27,383 bases of DNA from Funneliformis mosseae (lineage: Eukaryota; Glomeromycota; Glomeromycetes; Glomerales; Glomeraceae), in NCBI GenBank assembly GCA_910592005.1, contig CAJVPP010000705.1, forward strand, positions 1 to 27,383. Reading direction: 5' to 3'. The position numbers were made by a program, and so were the translations under genes. The notes under the pieces were generated by a model, which saw only the letters and a program-made list of their open reading frames with translations, was not told the DNA's origin and ran no database searches. The number at the start of each line of letters is the position of its first letter. The first letter of the stretch is position 1. Below, in pieces: positions 1 to 10,879 of this stretch.

Positions 1-1979
1 TTTATTTTATTATTTATTTAATTAAATTATTTAATAAAAATCATTTTATAGAATTTAAATAGTCATTATATAAAATGGACTGTTCTTATAAAAATACATA
101 CCAAATATTATTATGAGATATAGCTGAATTTCTTTATAATAATAATTCAAATAATGTTTTAAAATTTTGTGAATTAATTTACAGTTTAAAGATAAATATA
201 AATAAATAAAATTTTATTTAAATATTTAAAAATAACCTTTTATTTTTTATATTAATAATAATAGAATTAGTATCTTTAAAATTTGATTTATCAAAAAGAA
301 AACAATAATAATATGAAATATTTGCTTATAATATTTTAAAAAATTCATTTATTTCTAATTTTCAAACAACTATATCTACTAATAAAAGATAAATACAAAA
401 TGCAGAATATTCTAATAAAAGAAAGCATATATAAAATTATAAAATTAATAAAAAGAAATTTAAAATATTAAAATAATTTTATAAAATATATTTTTTTTTA
501 AAAAAATAATAATTTATGATATTTTTTTATTAATATAAATTTTTGCAGATTTGACATAATTTCAAATTATCTTATTTATTTATTTGTTTATATAAATAAA
601 TTAGATGTATGCATGTAATTTTTTTTTATTTATAAATATATTTTTAATTAATTTTTTTTTTTTTTGTAAAATGAATTATTAGCATATTAATAACATCAGG
701 ATACGCCTTGTTTATTACAAGAATATTGCTATTTATTTAATAAATAAATATTATAATTTTTATTACTTTTGTTAATTTTTTTAAAATAGAAAAAATATAA
801 TCAGCATTATATAGGTATGCCTATTTTGAAGCAAGGATTTATTTATCTTTATACAAGTACTTTAAATTTTTTTTTAAATTTATTTTATTTTATATTTATA
901 TTTAAATTTATTTATTTTAAATATTTAATTTTATTTAAATTATGTATTAAAAAATTTTTTTATCTTTATATTTAAAATTATTTAAAAATATTCAATTACT
1001 ATATATATTAAAAAAATTAAGTTATATTTATTGGGAGATTATGTAATATTATAAAATTATGTATTTATAAGTTAAAGTTAAAATTAAATAAAAGAAATAT
1101 CATTAAATATAAATAATTTTTTAATAATTTATTTATTTCTTATATCTTAAATTAAATTTTTTAAATTTAAATTTTAATTTAGATTTCATTTATTTTTTTA
1201 ATTTTAATTTTAATTTTTAGATTAATTATTTTTTTGATAAAAATTAATATTTATATCCTAAGAATTCTATAAAAAAGTAAATAAGTAGATGATTATTTTT
1301 TTTTTTTTTTAAAAAAAAATAAAAAAAAATAAAAAAAATATTAACTAATTTCCTTTATATTTTACTTTTGATCAAAAATAAAGATTTTTAAATCCTATAA
1401 AAAAAGATAATCTTTTAATTATTATAATTAAACACCCATTTGAAAAAAATAAAATTTTGCATTCATTATAATAGTATATTATACGTTATGAATTGATTTA
1501 AGCTTATTTAAAAGTACAAAAGCATCTTAATCTATTTTGCTAAAGTTTAACAGAAATTGATATAGTTGACATCAAGATATTCATATTTAAAGTTTATTAT
1601 AACAAATTAGAACTTTGCATTTTACCAAATTATTTAATTTTTTAGAAAAAAAGTTAGTAAAAGTTGCTGATGTAAGAAATTTTATTTATTCAAATAAGTT
1701 ATTTTAGTAATTTAATACTCAAAGAAATGCAGTATAATATGTGTTAATATTAATGTAATATTAACAGTCCTTTTATTTCAGTTCTGGTATTTATATCTTC
1801 TTGAAATTCTTCTATAATGAATCTCAAAATAATTGCTTACAGTTTTTCTTAAATATCAATAGATCGAGTGATTGAATCTGGATATTTTTGATCTTATTTG
1901 AAAGAGCTGAATTTATCGAATCTGCATATCAAATTAATAGAAATTAGATTGAAGATATTCATATTTAAATTTCATCATG
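1..1979. other. AT-rich intergenic DNA, no gene seen
   Basis: I see no supportable gene here on either strand. The stretch is dominated by A/T homopolymers and short ATTT/TAAA runs (for example 1140-1225 and 1290-1340). Stop codons are dense in all frames. The short open stretch starting near 1898 runs straight into the T-rich tract that follows and has no protein-like composition. It is best read as intergenic or decayed sequence. Confidence 0.7.
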
Positions 1980-2620
1980 ACAAATTAGAATTTCACATTT
2001 TTATATTTTCATTTTTTTATTTTCCCTGGGGTTTGTTTATTTTTTTTTTTTTTTATCTTAACTATTATTTTTTTATTTATTTTATTTTATTTTTTTTTTT
2101 ATATTTTTTTATATTTTTTAATTTTTTTTTTTATTTTTCTTATTTCTATTTTCTTTTTTTTATATTTTTATTCCCCCTCCATTGGATTTTTTATTTTTTT
2201 TTATTCTCCTTCTACTGGACTTTATTATTTTTATTTCATTACAATCAGACTTTTTATTTTCTATTTTTTTTATTATTTTTTTTTTAATTTATTTTGTAAG
2301 TTTTTTTTTGTATTTTCTTATTTTTATTCTTTTTCGTTTAGTTTTGTTTTTTTTATTCTTTTTTTATTTTTATTTTTTTATATTTTTACTTTTTTTTTCA
2401 TTTCGTTGTTTTTTTTGTTCTTTTTTTTTGTTCTTTTTTGTTCTTTTTTTTTGTTTATATTTTTTTATTTTTTTTTCCTTTTTACATTTTTTTTTGTTGT
2501 TTTTTTGCAATTCGTTTCTTTTTACTTTTCTTTTTCTTTTTAATTTTTATTTATATTTTATTTTTGTTTAGTTTTTTATTTTATTTTTATTTTTATTTTT
2601 TTAGTATAAAAAGAATGAAA
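1980..2620. repeat. T-rich low-complexity tract with strong strand asymmetry
   Basis: About 640 bp are overwhelmingly T on the + strand, interrupted mainly by A and some G or C. It includes a short tandem pattern of T runs split by GTTC between about 2408 and 2455. Overlapping open frames exist only because poly-T reads as Phe/Leu/Ile/Tyr. They have no start context, domain or normal composition and are not genes. The bias reverses after about 2620, where the strand becomes A-rich. Confidence 0.75.
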
Positions 2621-2764
2621 AATAAAAATAAAATAGATTTCGGTGGATATAGCATTTAATTAGTAAAATGCGATATAATGATTTTTTTTAATATTATAAA
2701 ATAAATAAAAATAAATTTAAAAAATAAACGCATACTAATGGTGGAGTAAACTATCACGTGATAA

Positions 2765-2830
2765 ATACAAAATTTGGCATCGTATCGTTCTGTACTAGTC
2801 CTATAATAGGGCGTAGTTATTGAGTATATG
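2765..2830. repeat. Partial second copy of the adjacent GTACGG-family element
   Basis: The block AAATTTGGCATCGTATCG (from about 2769) followed by TCCTATAATA is repeated about 91 bp downstream as AAATTTGACATCGTACTG and TTCTATAATA (from about 2864). It lies directly before the element at 2831-3012. This suggests a truncated or nested earlier insertion of the same family. Confidence 0.5.
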
Positions 2831-3012
2831 GAAAACCGGTACGGTACGATTTTGCAGATCAGTAAATTTGACATCGTACTGTACCATACTTGTTCTATAA
2901 TAAAGCTTTATATACAGCCAGTACGATACGATACGATGTCAAATTTCACAAAAATTACTGATCTGCATAATCGTACTGTACTGGTCTGGCGAATCGTACC
3001 GTACCGGTTTTC
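2831..3012. mobile_element. Miniature inverted-repeat element, GTACGG family (182 bp)
   Basis: The 21 bases at 2831-2851, containing CCGGTACGGTACGAT, are exactly the reverse complement of 2992-3012. A second inverted block, TGCAGATCAGTAAATTTGACATCGTA and its complement, lies inside at about 2852-2877 and 2930-2972. There is no coding capacity. The structure is that of a non-autonomous foldback or MITE-type DNA element. No clean target-site duplication is visible, so the true ends may differ by a few bases. Related GTACGG motifs occur near 6880, 7142 and 9795. The outer left arm of the large inverted repeat starts about 8 bp after this element ends. Confidence 0.7.
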
Positions 3013-3382
3013 TATCTACCCGATCCTTTATATTTCAGAATTGCCAGTTGCATTATGTTGAATAATTTGATTACCTATCCCTATTTAATTTCCATTATGG
3101 TTTCATATACTGGGCGATGATGAATAAAAAATATAACAGACATGATCTAGAGTTGACGCATTCATACTGTCGACCAGGGTTCTATACAAAGATAATAATT
3201 TAAAAAAAAAAGTACGAAAACTAAAAATTCCAAGTTTATAATTTTAAATTAAATAAATTCAAAATAATTTAAAAAAACTGTAGTGTCAGTAAAATTTTCG
3301 GCGAGATAATTCTTCTAATTGCTTGCGAGTTGTTTCACAGACTATTTTCTTGTGTCGGTTTCATGGTCGTAATCATAGTTAG

Positions 3383-3462
3383 TTTTAGGATTAGAACTAG
3401 ATGTTAATTTATTGGTTACGAGATAGGATCAGTAATTAGGATTAGAGTTAGGATTGAGTTTA
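3383..3462 (+). repeat. Degenerate TTAGGAT-like repeats in the outer arm
   Basis: TTAGGATTAGA, TTAGGATTAGAG and TTAGGATTGAG occur within about 80 bp, and the mirror set (CTAATCCTAA, TCCTAACTCTAATCC) lies at 15489-15562 in the other arm. They resemble diverged telomere-type hexamers or heptamers, but are few and imperfect. They could equally be ordinary low-complexity sequence. Confidence 0.35.
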
Positions 3463-3832
3463 GCGTTTAATTAAAGATAAGTTAGGTTGTTGATCACTCT
3501 TTATCCTTTTTAAATTTTATTTACAAATTTCTTTTGAAAATACTTATCATTATTAAACCTTTTATTTAATAAAATTTGCGTTAGCGAACCTTAGGGAAAA
3601 CTGTAATTAATTATAAATAACGGGATAATCTATCGTAATATAATTATTATTTTAGAAGTGACCGAGAAACACTTTTTTCAAAATCGAATGTGCAAATTAG
3701 TTTGCTTACTATAATTTTGTGGAAAAAACTTCATTGCGAATTATTATTAGTCTAATTTTTGCCATAAGTAATTATTTTATTCGCATAAATTAATGGACAT
3801 ATTACATTTGAGTTAAACTGTAAAGTTAATAC

Positions 3833-5188
3833 CTTATTATTTTCGTCATTTCCATTTCCATAACAGGAAACTTCTTGGGTTCCATCTTCCAATAATTTGG
3901 GACAACTATAAAGTGATCAATCAGTAGTTACATGAATTAGGCTGATTATTTCACCATTCGAAAAATAACCAGAATAACGTCGAATGACCCCAGTCATCGT
4001 TATTATCTCTACCATAACAGATGGTCACTAAATATTATGATTTTTATAAACTTTAATTTGCAAGATGATTATTGTTAAAATATTAATTCCACAATCATAC
4101 CTTGCTGATGCTTCGAATCCGGTATGTTTATAGGATGAGAATGTAAAGTCGCCTCCTCTGTCGCTTGATGCTTAATTTCAATAGTAGAATTAAATGGCAC
4201 TGGATCACCCGTGTTTACACTCGTACCATAAGCTTCAATAACGATAAAAACGTCATTTTTCAAATCTAATTCTCGACCATTACAAACTGCCTTTACAAGT
4301 TTATAAAAAAAGTTACAATTTTAAATTTTCTAAATATAATATTATAAAGAAAAAATCACATTCGGAAAATACCACGTATTGATTTGTATCTGAATATTTT
4401 ACTTTTTTAGTAGTCAAATATTTTCTAGTAGGTACATGAACAAGGACGACTTTCGTGCCATATTCAACTAGTTTATTCTGAAATAATAAAGTCATCGGAA
4501 TGAGCTGGATTAACTTTATGTTCATGATGCGAAATTTTAAAATAACTTACATCTTCCTTCACTTCTTCGGCACATAAACGCCAGTTGAAATAGGGAACAT
4601 TACTATTTAATAAGAAAGTTGATTAATTAAAATTTTGAATTTATTGCTATGATAAAACATACCAAATAGAACGTCCGAGATATAATGGTCCTTCATTGAA
4701 AACAACATTTTCCGTTTTTACGTTCTGGATACCATAGAATCCGACCCATTCACCATCATTGTAAATGTCTAATCTCTTTTCGGAATCAGAAAGCGTATAT
4801 GCTAGATGATACCATTTATCCAACAAAAGTCCGTTACCAAAATAATAAATTCCTGCATCGTTAGTCCAGTTGCCGGTGAACCTAGCATGCAATGAAGATT
4901 TTTTTGGTACCAACTCGAGTGTAGAGTATGGACAAACCGTTCGGTACCTAAATGTTTGTTTATTTTATTTAGACCAAGGGAACAAGGTACTAATAAATAA
5001 AAGAATTAGAATTTCTTACCTTTGTGAAAAATAATAGCCCAACTATGAAGTTTTAGTCGTAATGTCACTGATAGTTCATCGTTCACCGTGGGTAAGTCAG
5101 CATGTTCAAAGACCAGTTGTGACCGTTCATTTAAGGTAATAGGGCCTGAAATAAGCTCAGCCCACTCTTTAACGATAAATTTTCTCAT
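3833..5188 (-). pseudogene. LamG-like/MIR two-domain gene, left copy, heavily decayed
   Basis: This is the inverted paralogue of 13541-15053. Exon 1 starts at 5188 (MRKFIVKEWAELISGP). The LamG part (exon 2 around 4662-4945) and MIR exons (near 4415-4490, 4100-4290, 3833-4030) follow the same splice pattern. Lesions relative to the right copy: 12 bp missing near 5043 in exon 1; 1 bp missing near 4924 in exon 2 (frameshift); 24 bp missing near 4668 (eight residues lost before GEI); 1 bp gained near 3988 (frameshift); 15 bp missing near 3972; a TGA at 3917-3919 replacing a Gly codon; and no final exon. Exon 3, damaged in the right copy, is full length here (about 4550-4600). The family is probably a carbohydrate-binding or protein-binding protein, which is an inference from the folds. 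This copy cannot encode it. Confidence 0.88.
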
Positions 5189-5515
5189 TTTCTAAAATAG
5201 GTGAATGACGCTTAATTTCACTATTAAATCAAAAGTAACAAATGCATAAGAAAAAAAGTAGTTTTGCATACCTAAGGAAACTTTAGTAAAAGTTAAGCTA
5301 TGTAGTAAAACAGATTAATATACGACTATTGAAAATAACCAAACCCCTGAATCGCCAATTTTTAATGACAAATTAATATACAAAATCACGACAATTTTTT
5401 ACTATTCAAGTTTGGTTAGTTTATTTTGGTTAGACTTTGTAGATCAATTTGTCCTCTGGCCTATTTTAAAAAACGTAGAAGCCGAAGTCAATAACTTATT
5501 TTGTTCAAAGCTTGA
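5189..5515 (-). promoter_or_regulatory. 5' flank of the left gene copy, with a possible 5' UTR intron
   Basis: On the minus strand the start codon is preceded by CCTATTTTAG, then AAA, then ATG, with GTATGCAAAAC about 80 bp further upstream. The same arrangement is kept in the right copy. It fits a short intron in the 5' UTR ending 3 bp before the ATG. No TATA box stands out. The conserved block around 5400-5460 (TTTGGTTAGT, AGACTTTGTAGATCAATTTG) may hold promoter elements. Confidence 0.4.
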
Positions 5516-7091
5516 TTGATAAAAACTGTGAAAATAAAATGTTTAACCAAAATTTCCAAAGAATTTGAGCAACCAGAAATCTGTAATTGCGTATAACAGC
5601 AGAAATCAAAATAGTTTCATTCCGCGCATGAGTTACGAGAATATTGAATAAATTAATTTGCTATTACTTACATTTTTTTTTTGTTATGCCTATTTGGTTA
5701 ACATACTTTGATTTGAAAAACTGCAATTCAAATCCTGTGGAGTTTCCAACTTCAAACTGAACACTTTTCTGCAGAAGTATTAATGGAAATCTTAAAAATT
5801 TTATTTGTTGTCTTTAAATATTTGTTGATTGAGAACGTTAAAATTCAAGTGAATTAGATTGTCTTCTAGAGGCTAATAAATCTAAGTGAATTAAATGTGA
5901 CATTACTACTTTTACATTGAATATAATTTCGCCCGAAATCTCTATAATTCCGCATGAGAATCGCTTTCGATATTTGTAGTTAGTCCTTTGAAGATCTTTT
6001 GCCAGGCCGTCAAGGGTGCCAGTATAACAAAATGTCAAGGACGCCAGGCTGACCCTTTTTTTTATAAATACAAGCTGGAAATCCTTAAACGACTTAATAT
6101 CCACGCGCGCCCTTATTATAATTTGCATACATTCATCTCAAAATCCATCCTTTAACACCTTCGCGATATTTTCGCTTTCGCCGTTTTAAACTTTTAGATT
6201 TCGTATTTTTAACTTCGTTTATTTATTGTTTGAAATTTTTTTGTTATTGTGCAGTTTTAAGTAATTGGAATTTTATTGAGTGGAATTTACTTAGTTTAAT
6301 ATATTGACATAGCGAAAGTGTAGAGCGCCGACGTTGAGTAATATTAAATAAAATACTCGTCACAATTACTTCATTTTACTCAATAATTATTCAATTAATA
6401 CCTTCTGCTTTACATTACAAATTTTTTATAAATACATAAACGAAAAGAGCTGAATACAACATTACTTAAAAAATAAATGGTACCAGTTATTAACTTATTA
6501 AATGTTTATCAGTTTTATTTTGTCACTTAAGGTATAAAATTCTATTTTATGCATGCATACGGTATTTATTTTAAATCAAAAAGTTAACAAATAAAAGTTT
6601 ACATTCACAGATATTTAAGAATAAAATTTCTTTTTCGCTAGTACTGTCAAATTTTCTATTATCTTTTAAGTTATGGGCACTTTACAACATGTATATTTTT
6701 TTAACACATTCTTGCAAGAACATCCGAATTTGTAATAAAATTATCATTTACACTCTAAATTGCTGATGCGTTACATCGATCTTTTAAATTTACAAGCTTG
6801 TCTGGGATAATGATTTAGAGACAATTCTAATGCATGTTTTGTATAATTAAAAAAAAATATTAAAAAATGTGCATATGGAATACCGGTACGAACTTTCGTG
6901 TTTGTCACATGGTAAGTCGATGGTATCGATTATATTTAAAAATTATAAGCTTTAACCTATTTAAAAATTTATTATTGATGACTTCTTTTTTTTCAAAAAA
7001 AAAATCATTTTTATTGAAGTACAAATGCATAATGTTAAAAATATTTCTTTGATTTTTATGTAGCAATGTTTATTATTTAATTAAATTTTTT
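5516..7091. other. Unpaired segment between left arms, no intact gene
   Basis: This 1.58-kb segment has no inverted partner on the right side, where a different 3.3-kb segment sits. It contains one possible repeat-derived coding fragment (5838-6128, minus strand) and an isolated GTACGG-type motif near 6878. The rest is AT-rich with dense stops. I find no tRNA, exon series or transposon ends that can be defended. Confidence 0.6.
5838..6128 (-). pseudogene. Possible repeat-derived coding fragment (96 codons)
   Basis: An uninterrupted minus-strand frame of 96 codons has mixed composition, richer in G+C than its surroundings (CCAGGC, GACGCC and GCGCGC blocks between 6000 and 6115). The peptide includes RVSLASLTFCYTGTLDGLAKD and TNYKYRKRF. 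It has no motif I can assign. The style, and vague familiarity from repeated hypothetical proteins of arbuscular mycorrhizal fungi, suggest a fragment of a dispersed repeat rather than a functional gene. It could also be a chance frame. Confidence 0.3.
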
Positions 7092-8099
7092 TTTGAATCA
7101 AAAATTTACTCATCGTTGATAATTTTTAGGATAATGCAGATCATACCGTACCGCAATACGAATTTTAAATCAGTCAGTATTCTCATGCAGTGTAATTAGT
7201 GATGTAGTCTGAACAAAAAATTCCGTTGTACAAATGGAAAAACTGTGAATGAATGGATACATTTTATTCTTGTCATTTGAATTTAGTAAGTAATGCAATA
7301 AACAATGATGTATTTTAATTTTATATTTTTGTTCAATCACGATATTTAAGTACATATTAATAGATCCTAACCATGTGTAATTTTCTCAATTTACTGGTTT
7401 TTTATTTTTTTTTTGATTTTTTGGGGCCTTCACCTTAGTATTGTTCAATAAAGGGTATATTATAAACGCAATATGAAATGCAGGTTTCAAAAGATAACAC
7501 AATCATCATATTGAACAATTATTTTAAATCTGGTATTTATTCCACATCGATTGTTTTAAAAAAATTTATTATTATTGTGTACATAACATATTGTCTTTTC
7601 ATAATCGATGGCTGAAAATAAACAAATCAAACTTTTCGCTTAATGGGTTGGATATAGATGCACTGCGTACACTAAGTAATTATATTTTATTATTAGTAAA
7701 ATGATGAAAATTAATAAAATTATTACATGCACACAAAGAGGACTTTACCAAATCGACTTCCGAAATAAGTTAGTTGATATTTAAAGTTGAACACAGACCA
7801 TTTGATAAAAGTATTTTTATAGTACATTTCGGAATAGAACTCCATAAGGATTTTATTTTATCAGTTCAATAAAAATAAGAACAATATAAATTATGATTTG
7901 CATTTTAATTTCACAAAATATTGTATACGGATAAGAATTTCATGCAATGAGAAAAATATTTGAACCTTTTTTTATCGATCCCGTCCAATAATTTATTAGT
8001 AGAAATTCAATACGGTTTTCCTTTTTTAGAAATGAATGTCATAGCGAAATAAATTTAGTGCTGTCATTCCAGGTTTTTTATTGGAAAAATTATTATTTT
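7092..8099. repeat. Inner inverted repeat, left arm
   Basis: This arm of about 1 kb is inverted relative to 8897-9855. Clear matching blocks are TTTGAATCAAAAATTTACTC at 7092-7111, the complement of the block at 9836-9855; GCAGATCATACCGTACCGC at 7136-7154 against 9793-9811; and GGAAAAATTATTATTTTT at 8083-8100 against 8903-8920. The arms differ by scattered substitutions and indels. The short frames inside have no recognisable product and are not annotated as genes. Confidence 0.88.
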
Positions 8100-8896
8100 T
8101 TAGTCATTTGAATTAGTAATTAATGAAAGTCTTTCTCAAATAGAAATTAAAAACTTTTGATTTTTATTTATCACAAGCATCTCAATTATGTATTTACGGA
8201 AATTTCTTCATGAGTATAGATCTTTTTTTTAGTTCGATAAGGGCTTCGAATTAATATGGCTATAAATGGGTATTATAACTGATATGGAATGAAAGTTTAT
8301 TCATGACCGGACCCCTAATCAACAATCATATCATTTTATTACAATTGTAATTTAAGGATCACAACAGTATTTTGCGCGAACCACAAAATCTTATTTTAAA
8401 AATGGAAAGTTCGCAATGAAATCTTTCTCCGAGTCACCATCTTTTGGCGTTTTTTTTTTTTTTAAAAAAAAAAAATTGGGGTGATTAACAAATTACAACA
8501 TCCGATTTACAACAAATTTCCAAAACAATATTTTCAAAGAGGAATCAATAGTTGTGTTCCGATCCACAATCTTTTTAATCAATTATTATCATGAATTCGG
8601 GAGGTTATAAGATTACACAAAACGGGATGTTTTTTCATATAAATATGTCTCATCCTGAACGAAAATACAATTATAAAATTCAATACCATAATATTATATG
8701 TACAAGACGCCAATAAACACTCTTCAAATCTCTTGTTAAATCATTAAAATGAAAAATTTTAAATCATTAAAATTTAAACAAATTAAAGAAATTAATCGAA
8801 TTAATGTAAAAATGGCGTGTCAGAATCGTCGAGAATAAATGCCGTAATCGCACTCTCCGACGCCAAGGTCGGATCCGCCAGCTAAGCGTGGAAGAA
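8100..8896. other. Loop of the inner inverted repeat, with a T14A12 tract
   Basis: The 800-bp spacer between the inner arms has no convincing gene. A T14 run (8450-8463) is immediately followed by A12 (8464-8475), making a 24-bp perfect palindrome near the centre of the inner inverted repeat. A more GC-rich patch at 8814-8890 (CTCTCCGACGCCAAGG, GGATCCGCCAGC) contrasts with the rest. The spacer could be the remnant body of an element whose long terminal inverted repeats are the two arms. Confidence 0.6.
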
Positions 8897-9855
8897 AAGT
8901 AATAATTTTTCCAATAGAAAACCTGGAATGGCGATAGCATTAAATTTATTTCACTATGGCATTCATTTCTAAAAAAGGAAACCGTATTGCATTTCTACTA
9001 ATAAATTATTGGAAGGTTCTCATTGCATGAAAATTCTGATCCGTAGGCAATATTTTGTGAAATTAAAATGCAAATCATAACTTTAATTTTATTATTGTCC
9101 TTTTTTTTATTTTTAGTAAACTGATAAAATAATAATCCTTATGGAGTTCTATTCCGAAATGTACCGTAAAAAAATACATTTTCTCAAATTGTCTGTGTTC
9201 AACTTTAAATATGAACTAACTTATTTCGGAAGTTGATTTGGCAAAGTCCTCTTTGCGTTCATGTAATAATTTCATTAATTTTCATAATTTTCACTAATAA
9301 TAAAATAAAATTACTTAATGTATGCAGTGCATCTCTATCCAACCCATTAAGCGAAAAGTTTGATTTGTTTATTTTCATCCATTGGTTATGTGAAAAGACA
9401 ATAATAATAAATTTTTTTTTTAAAACAATCGATGTGGAATAATACCAGATATAAACTAATTGTTCAATGTGTTATCTTGAAATCTGCATTTCATAGTGTG
9501 TTCATAATATACCCTTTTACTGAACAATACTAAGGTGAAGGCCCCAAACAATCAAAATAAAATAAATAAAATAAAATAATAAAAAATAACCTACATGGTT
9601 AGGATCTATTAATTAATATGCACTTAAATATCGTGATTATACATCATTGTTTATTACATTACTTACTAAATTCAAATGACAAGAATAAAATGTATCCATT
9701 CATTAAAAATTTTCAATTTGTGCAACGGAGCTTTTTTGTTCAGACTATATACTAGAATATTTACACTGCATGAGAGTACTGAAATTCGTATTGCGGTACG
9801 GTATGATCTGCATTATCCTAAAAATTATCAACGATGAGTAAATTTTTGATTCAAG
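8897..9855. repeat. Inner inverted repeat, right arm
   Basis: This is the inverted partner of 7092-8099. The match stops abruptly after TTTTTGATTCAA at 9855, which gives a fairly sharp outer boundary. It carries the GCGGTACGGTATGATCTGC motif at 9793-9811, related to the GTACGG element at 2831-3012. The unit could therefore be an element whose ends share that terminal family. Confidence 0.86.
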
Positions 9856-9896
9856 CTAATTTTATTCTTACGAGTAAATTTTAATCATAAGGAAAA

Positions 9897-10133
9897 ATGA
9901 AAAAAAAAATTAAGATCAACGGTAATTTTCGGAGATTTACTAATAAGGCATTAAATTGTACTAGTACGCCCGGGGAAATCAAAAAACAAGCTCATTTGCC
10001 AAATATCCCAAGATTATTCATGGAAAAATTTGATAATACTAAACTGGTTTGCGAAATTCTTAATAGATCACAAAATATTCAAATATTCAACATTTTATTA
10101 AATATAAATGCAAGTATTCCGATCTATTTATAG
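9897..10133 (+). pseudogene. Exon-like fragment of unknown protein
   Basis: An open frame of 78 codons starts just outside the inner right arm. The first residues are Lys-rich from an A-tract. After that the composition is protein-like, with STPGEIKKQAHLPNIPRLF and KFDNTKLVCEILNRSQN. No known domain is recognised. A second open stretch in another frame follows at 10226-10432, so the two may be exons, or frameshifted parts, of one decayed gene. No credible intron can be drawn between them. A chance frame is possible but less likely given the composition. Confidence 0.35.
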
Positions 10134-10225
10134 AAAGATAAAGCAAATTTTAGCATTTTTTCTTGATTTAATTTGATTAAGTCTGATCTATCCTAAAGAA
10201 AAGTAAGTAAATGTTGGTTAATTAA

Positions 10226-10432
10226 AAAAAAAAAGAATCCGTTCCCACTCTATTAAAGGTTTTCGGCACCGATTTCTTTGACAAATTTGGCCCAGATTGT
10301 TGTATCGTTTATACTGCCAAACGTTTAGAATCCTCTGATCGGCAATTTTTATACCATAATCCGTTTACAAAAATAATTGAAAAAATGGTTAATTTATATA
10401 TGCATAAACGGAAAAAGATATCTAGAAATTAA
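10226..10432 (+). pseudogene. Exon-like fragment, unknown family
   Basis: This is a stop-free stretch of 68 codons that lacks a usable ATG near its start. The peptide has a normal amino-acid mix: VFGTDFFDKFGPDCCIVYTA, then KRLESSDRQFLYHNPFTKII. Such composition is unusual for random AT-rich DNA here. The A-tract ending in AAAAG at about 10235 could be a splice acceptor. It may belong with the fragment at 9897-10133. I do not recognise the family. With no start, no flanking exons and an AT-rich tail, it is treated as a gene remnant. Confidence 0.4.
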
Positions 10433-10598
10433 TAATTCCACTTTCAAAATAATTGTACTTACTGTTATTAATAAAAATTATTTTAAAATTCCTACTAAAT
10501 CACAAATACTATTTATCTAAGCAATACTTATTATAATTTTATGGAAATTAAATATCGATAAAGGAAATAAGATTTCTTAAAATTCATTAATACCTTCA

Positions 10599-10831
10599 TT
10601 AAAACTTGAAACAACCATTAAGTGGTTGCTGTTGACTGATTATATATGGGTGAATTGGTGACGAAATAGATGAACTCCTACTAGTTTTATTTACTGAAGA
10701 AGGCTTAGCAGCGAGTGAAGAGATGTCCGCATTAAGAGAGCTTTTTTAACAATTTTAGAAATTCTTATCAAATTTCTCGTTTCATCATAGGAAGCTTCAT
10801 AGCCTTTCAAAGACCAGTAGTTGCAGAGGCT
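10599..10831 (-). pseudogene. Frameshifted C-terminal gene remnant
   Basis: Two overlapping minus-strand frames together read as one protein end. The upstream part (open 10691-10831) includes CNYWSLKGYEASYDETRNLI and RISKIVKKAL. Near 10735-10745 the coding sense switches to the next frame, which gives NADISSLAAKPSSVNKTSRS, then a Ser/Pro-rich stretch ending in QQQPLNGCFKF and a stop at 10599-10601. The switch lies in an A/T run, a usual place for a small indel. The low-complexity Ser-rich tail suits a eukaryotic regulatory protein, but no domain identifies it. It faces the plus-strand fragments at 9897-10432. Confidence 0.42.
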
Positions 10832-10879
10832 TTAACCATTATTTAGATTTCTATCAATGATTTAATCTTAGTAATAATT

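Larger units (their letters stand above)
3020..5515. repeat. Outer inverted repeat, left arm
   Basis: The arm is inverted relative to 13200-16012. Matching blocks occur along its whole length: 3020-3100 with about 15920-16012; 3300-3600 with 15290-15660; the gene body 3833-5188 with 13541-14952; and the 5' flank 5400-5500 with 13202-13325. The copies differ by scattered substitutions and many small indels, so the duplication is old enough to have diverged. The left arm is about 300 bp shorter, partly because roughly 160 bp holding the last gene exon are missing near 3790. Confidence 0.9.

Noticed and set aside
1898..2659. Overlapping open frames of 73-129 codons rich in Phe and Tyr
   Set aside because: They arise from the poly-T tract; no start context, domain or normal composition.
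2656..3061. Short frames on both strands across the GTACGG element
   Set aside because: They lie inside a palindromic non-coding element and mirror each other; not genes.
6867..7355. Two 61-codon frames near the inner left arm
   Set aside because: A/T-driven composition; the minus-strand one lies in the inner repeat and its equivalent in the right arm (around 9600-9800) is not kept open.
9233..9442. 69-codon frame in the inner right arm
   Set aside because: Not preserved in the left arm; composition typical of chance frames.
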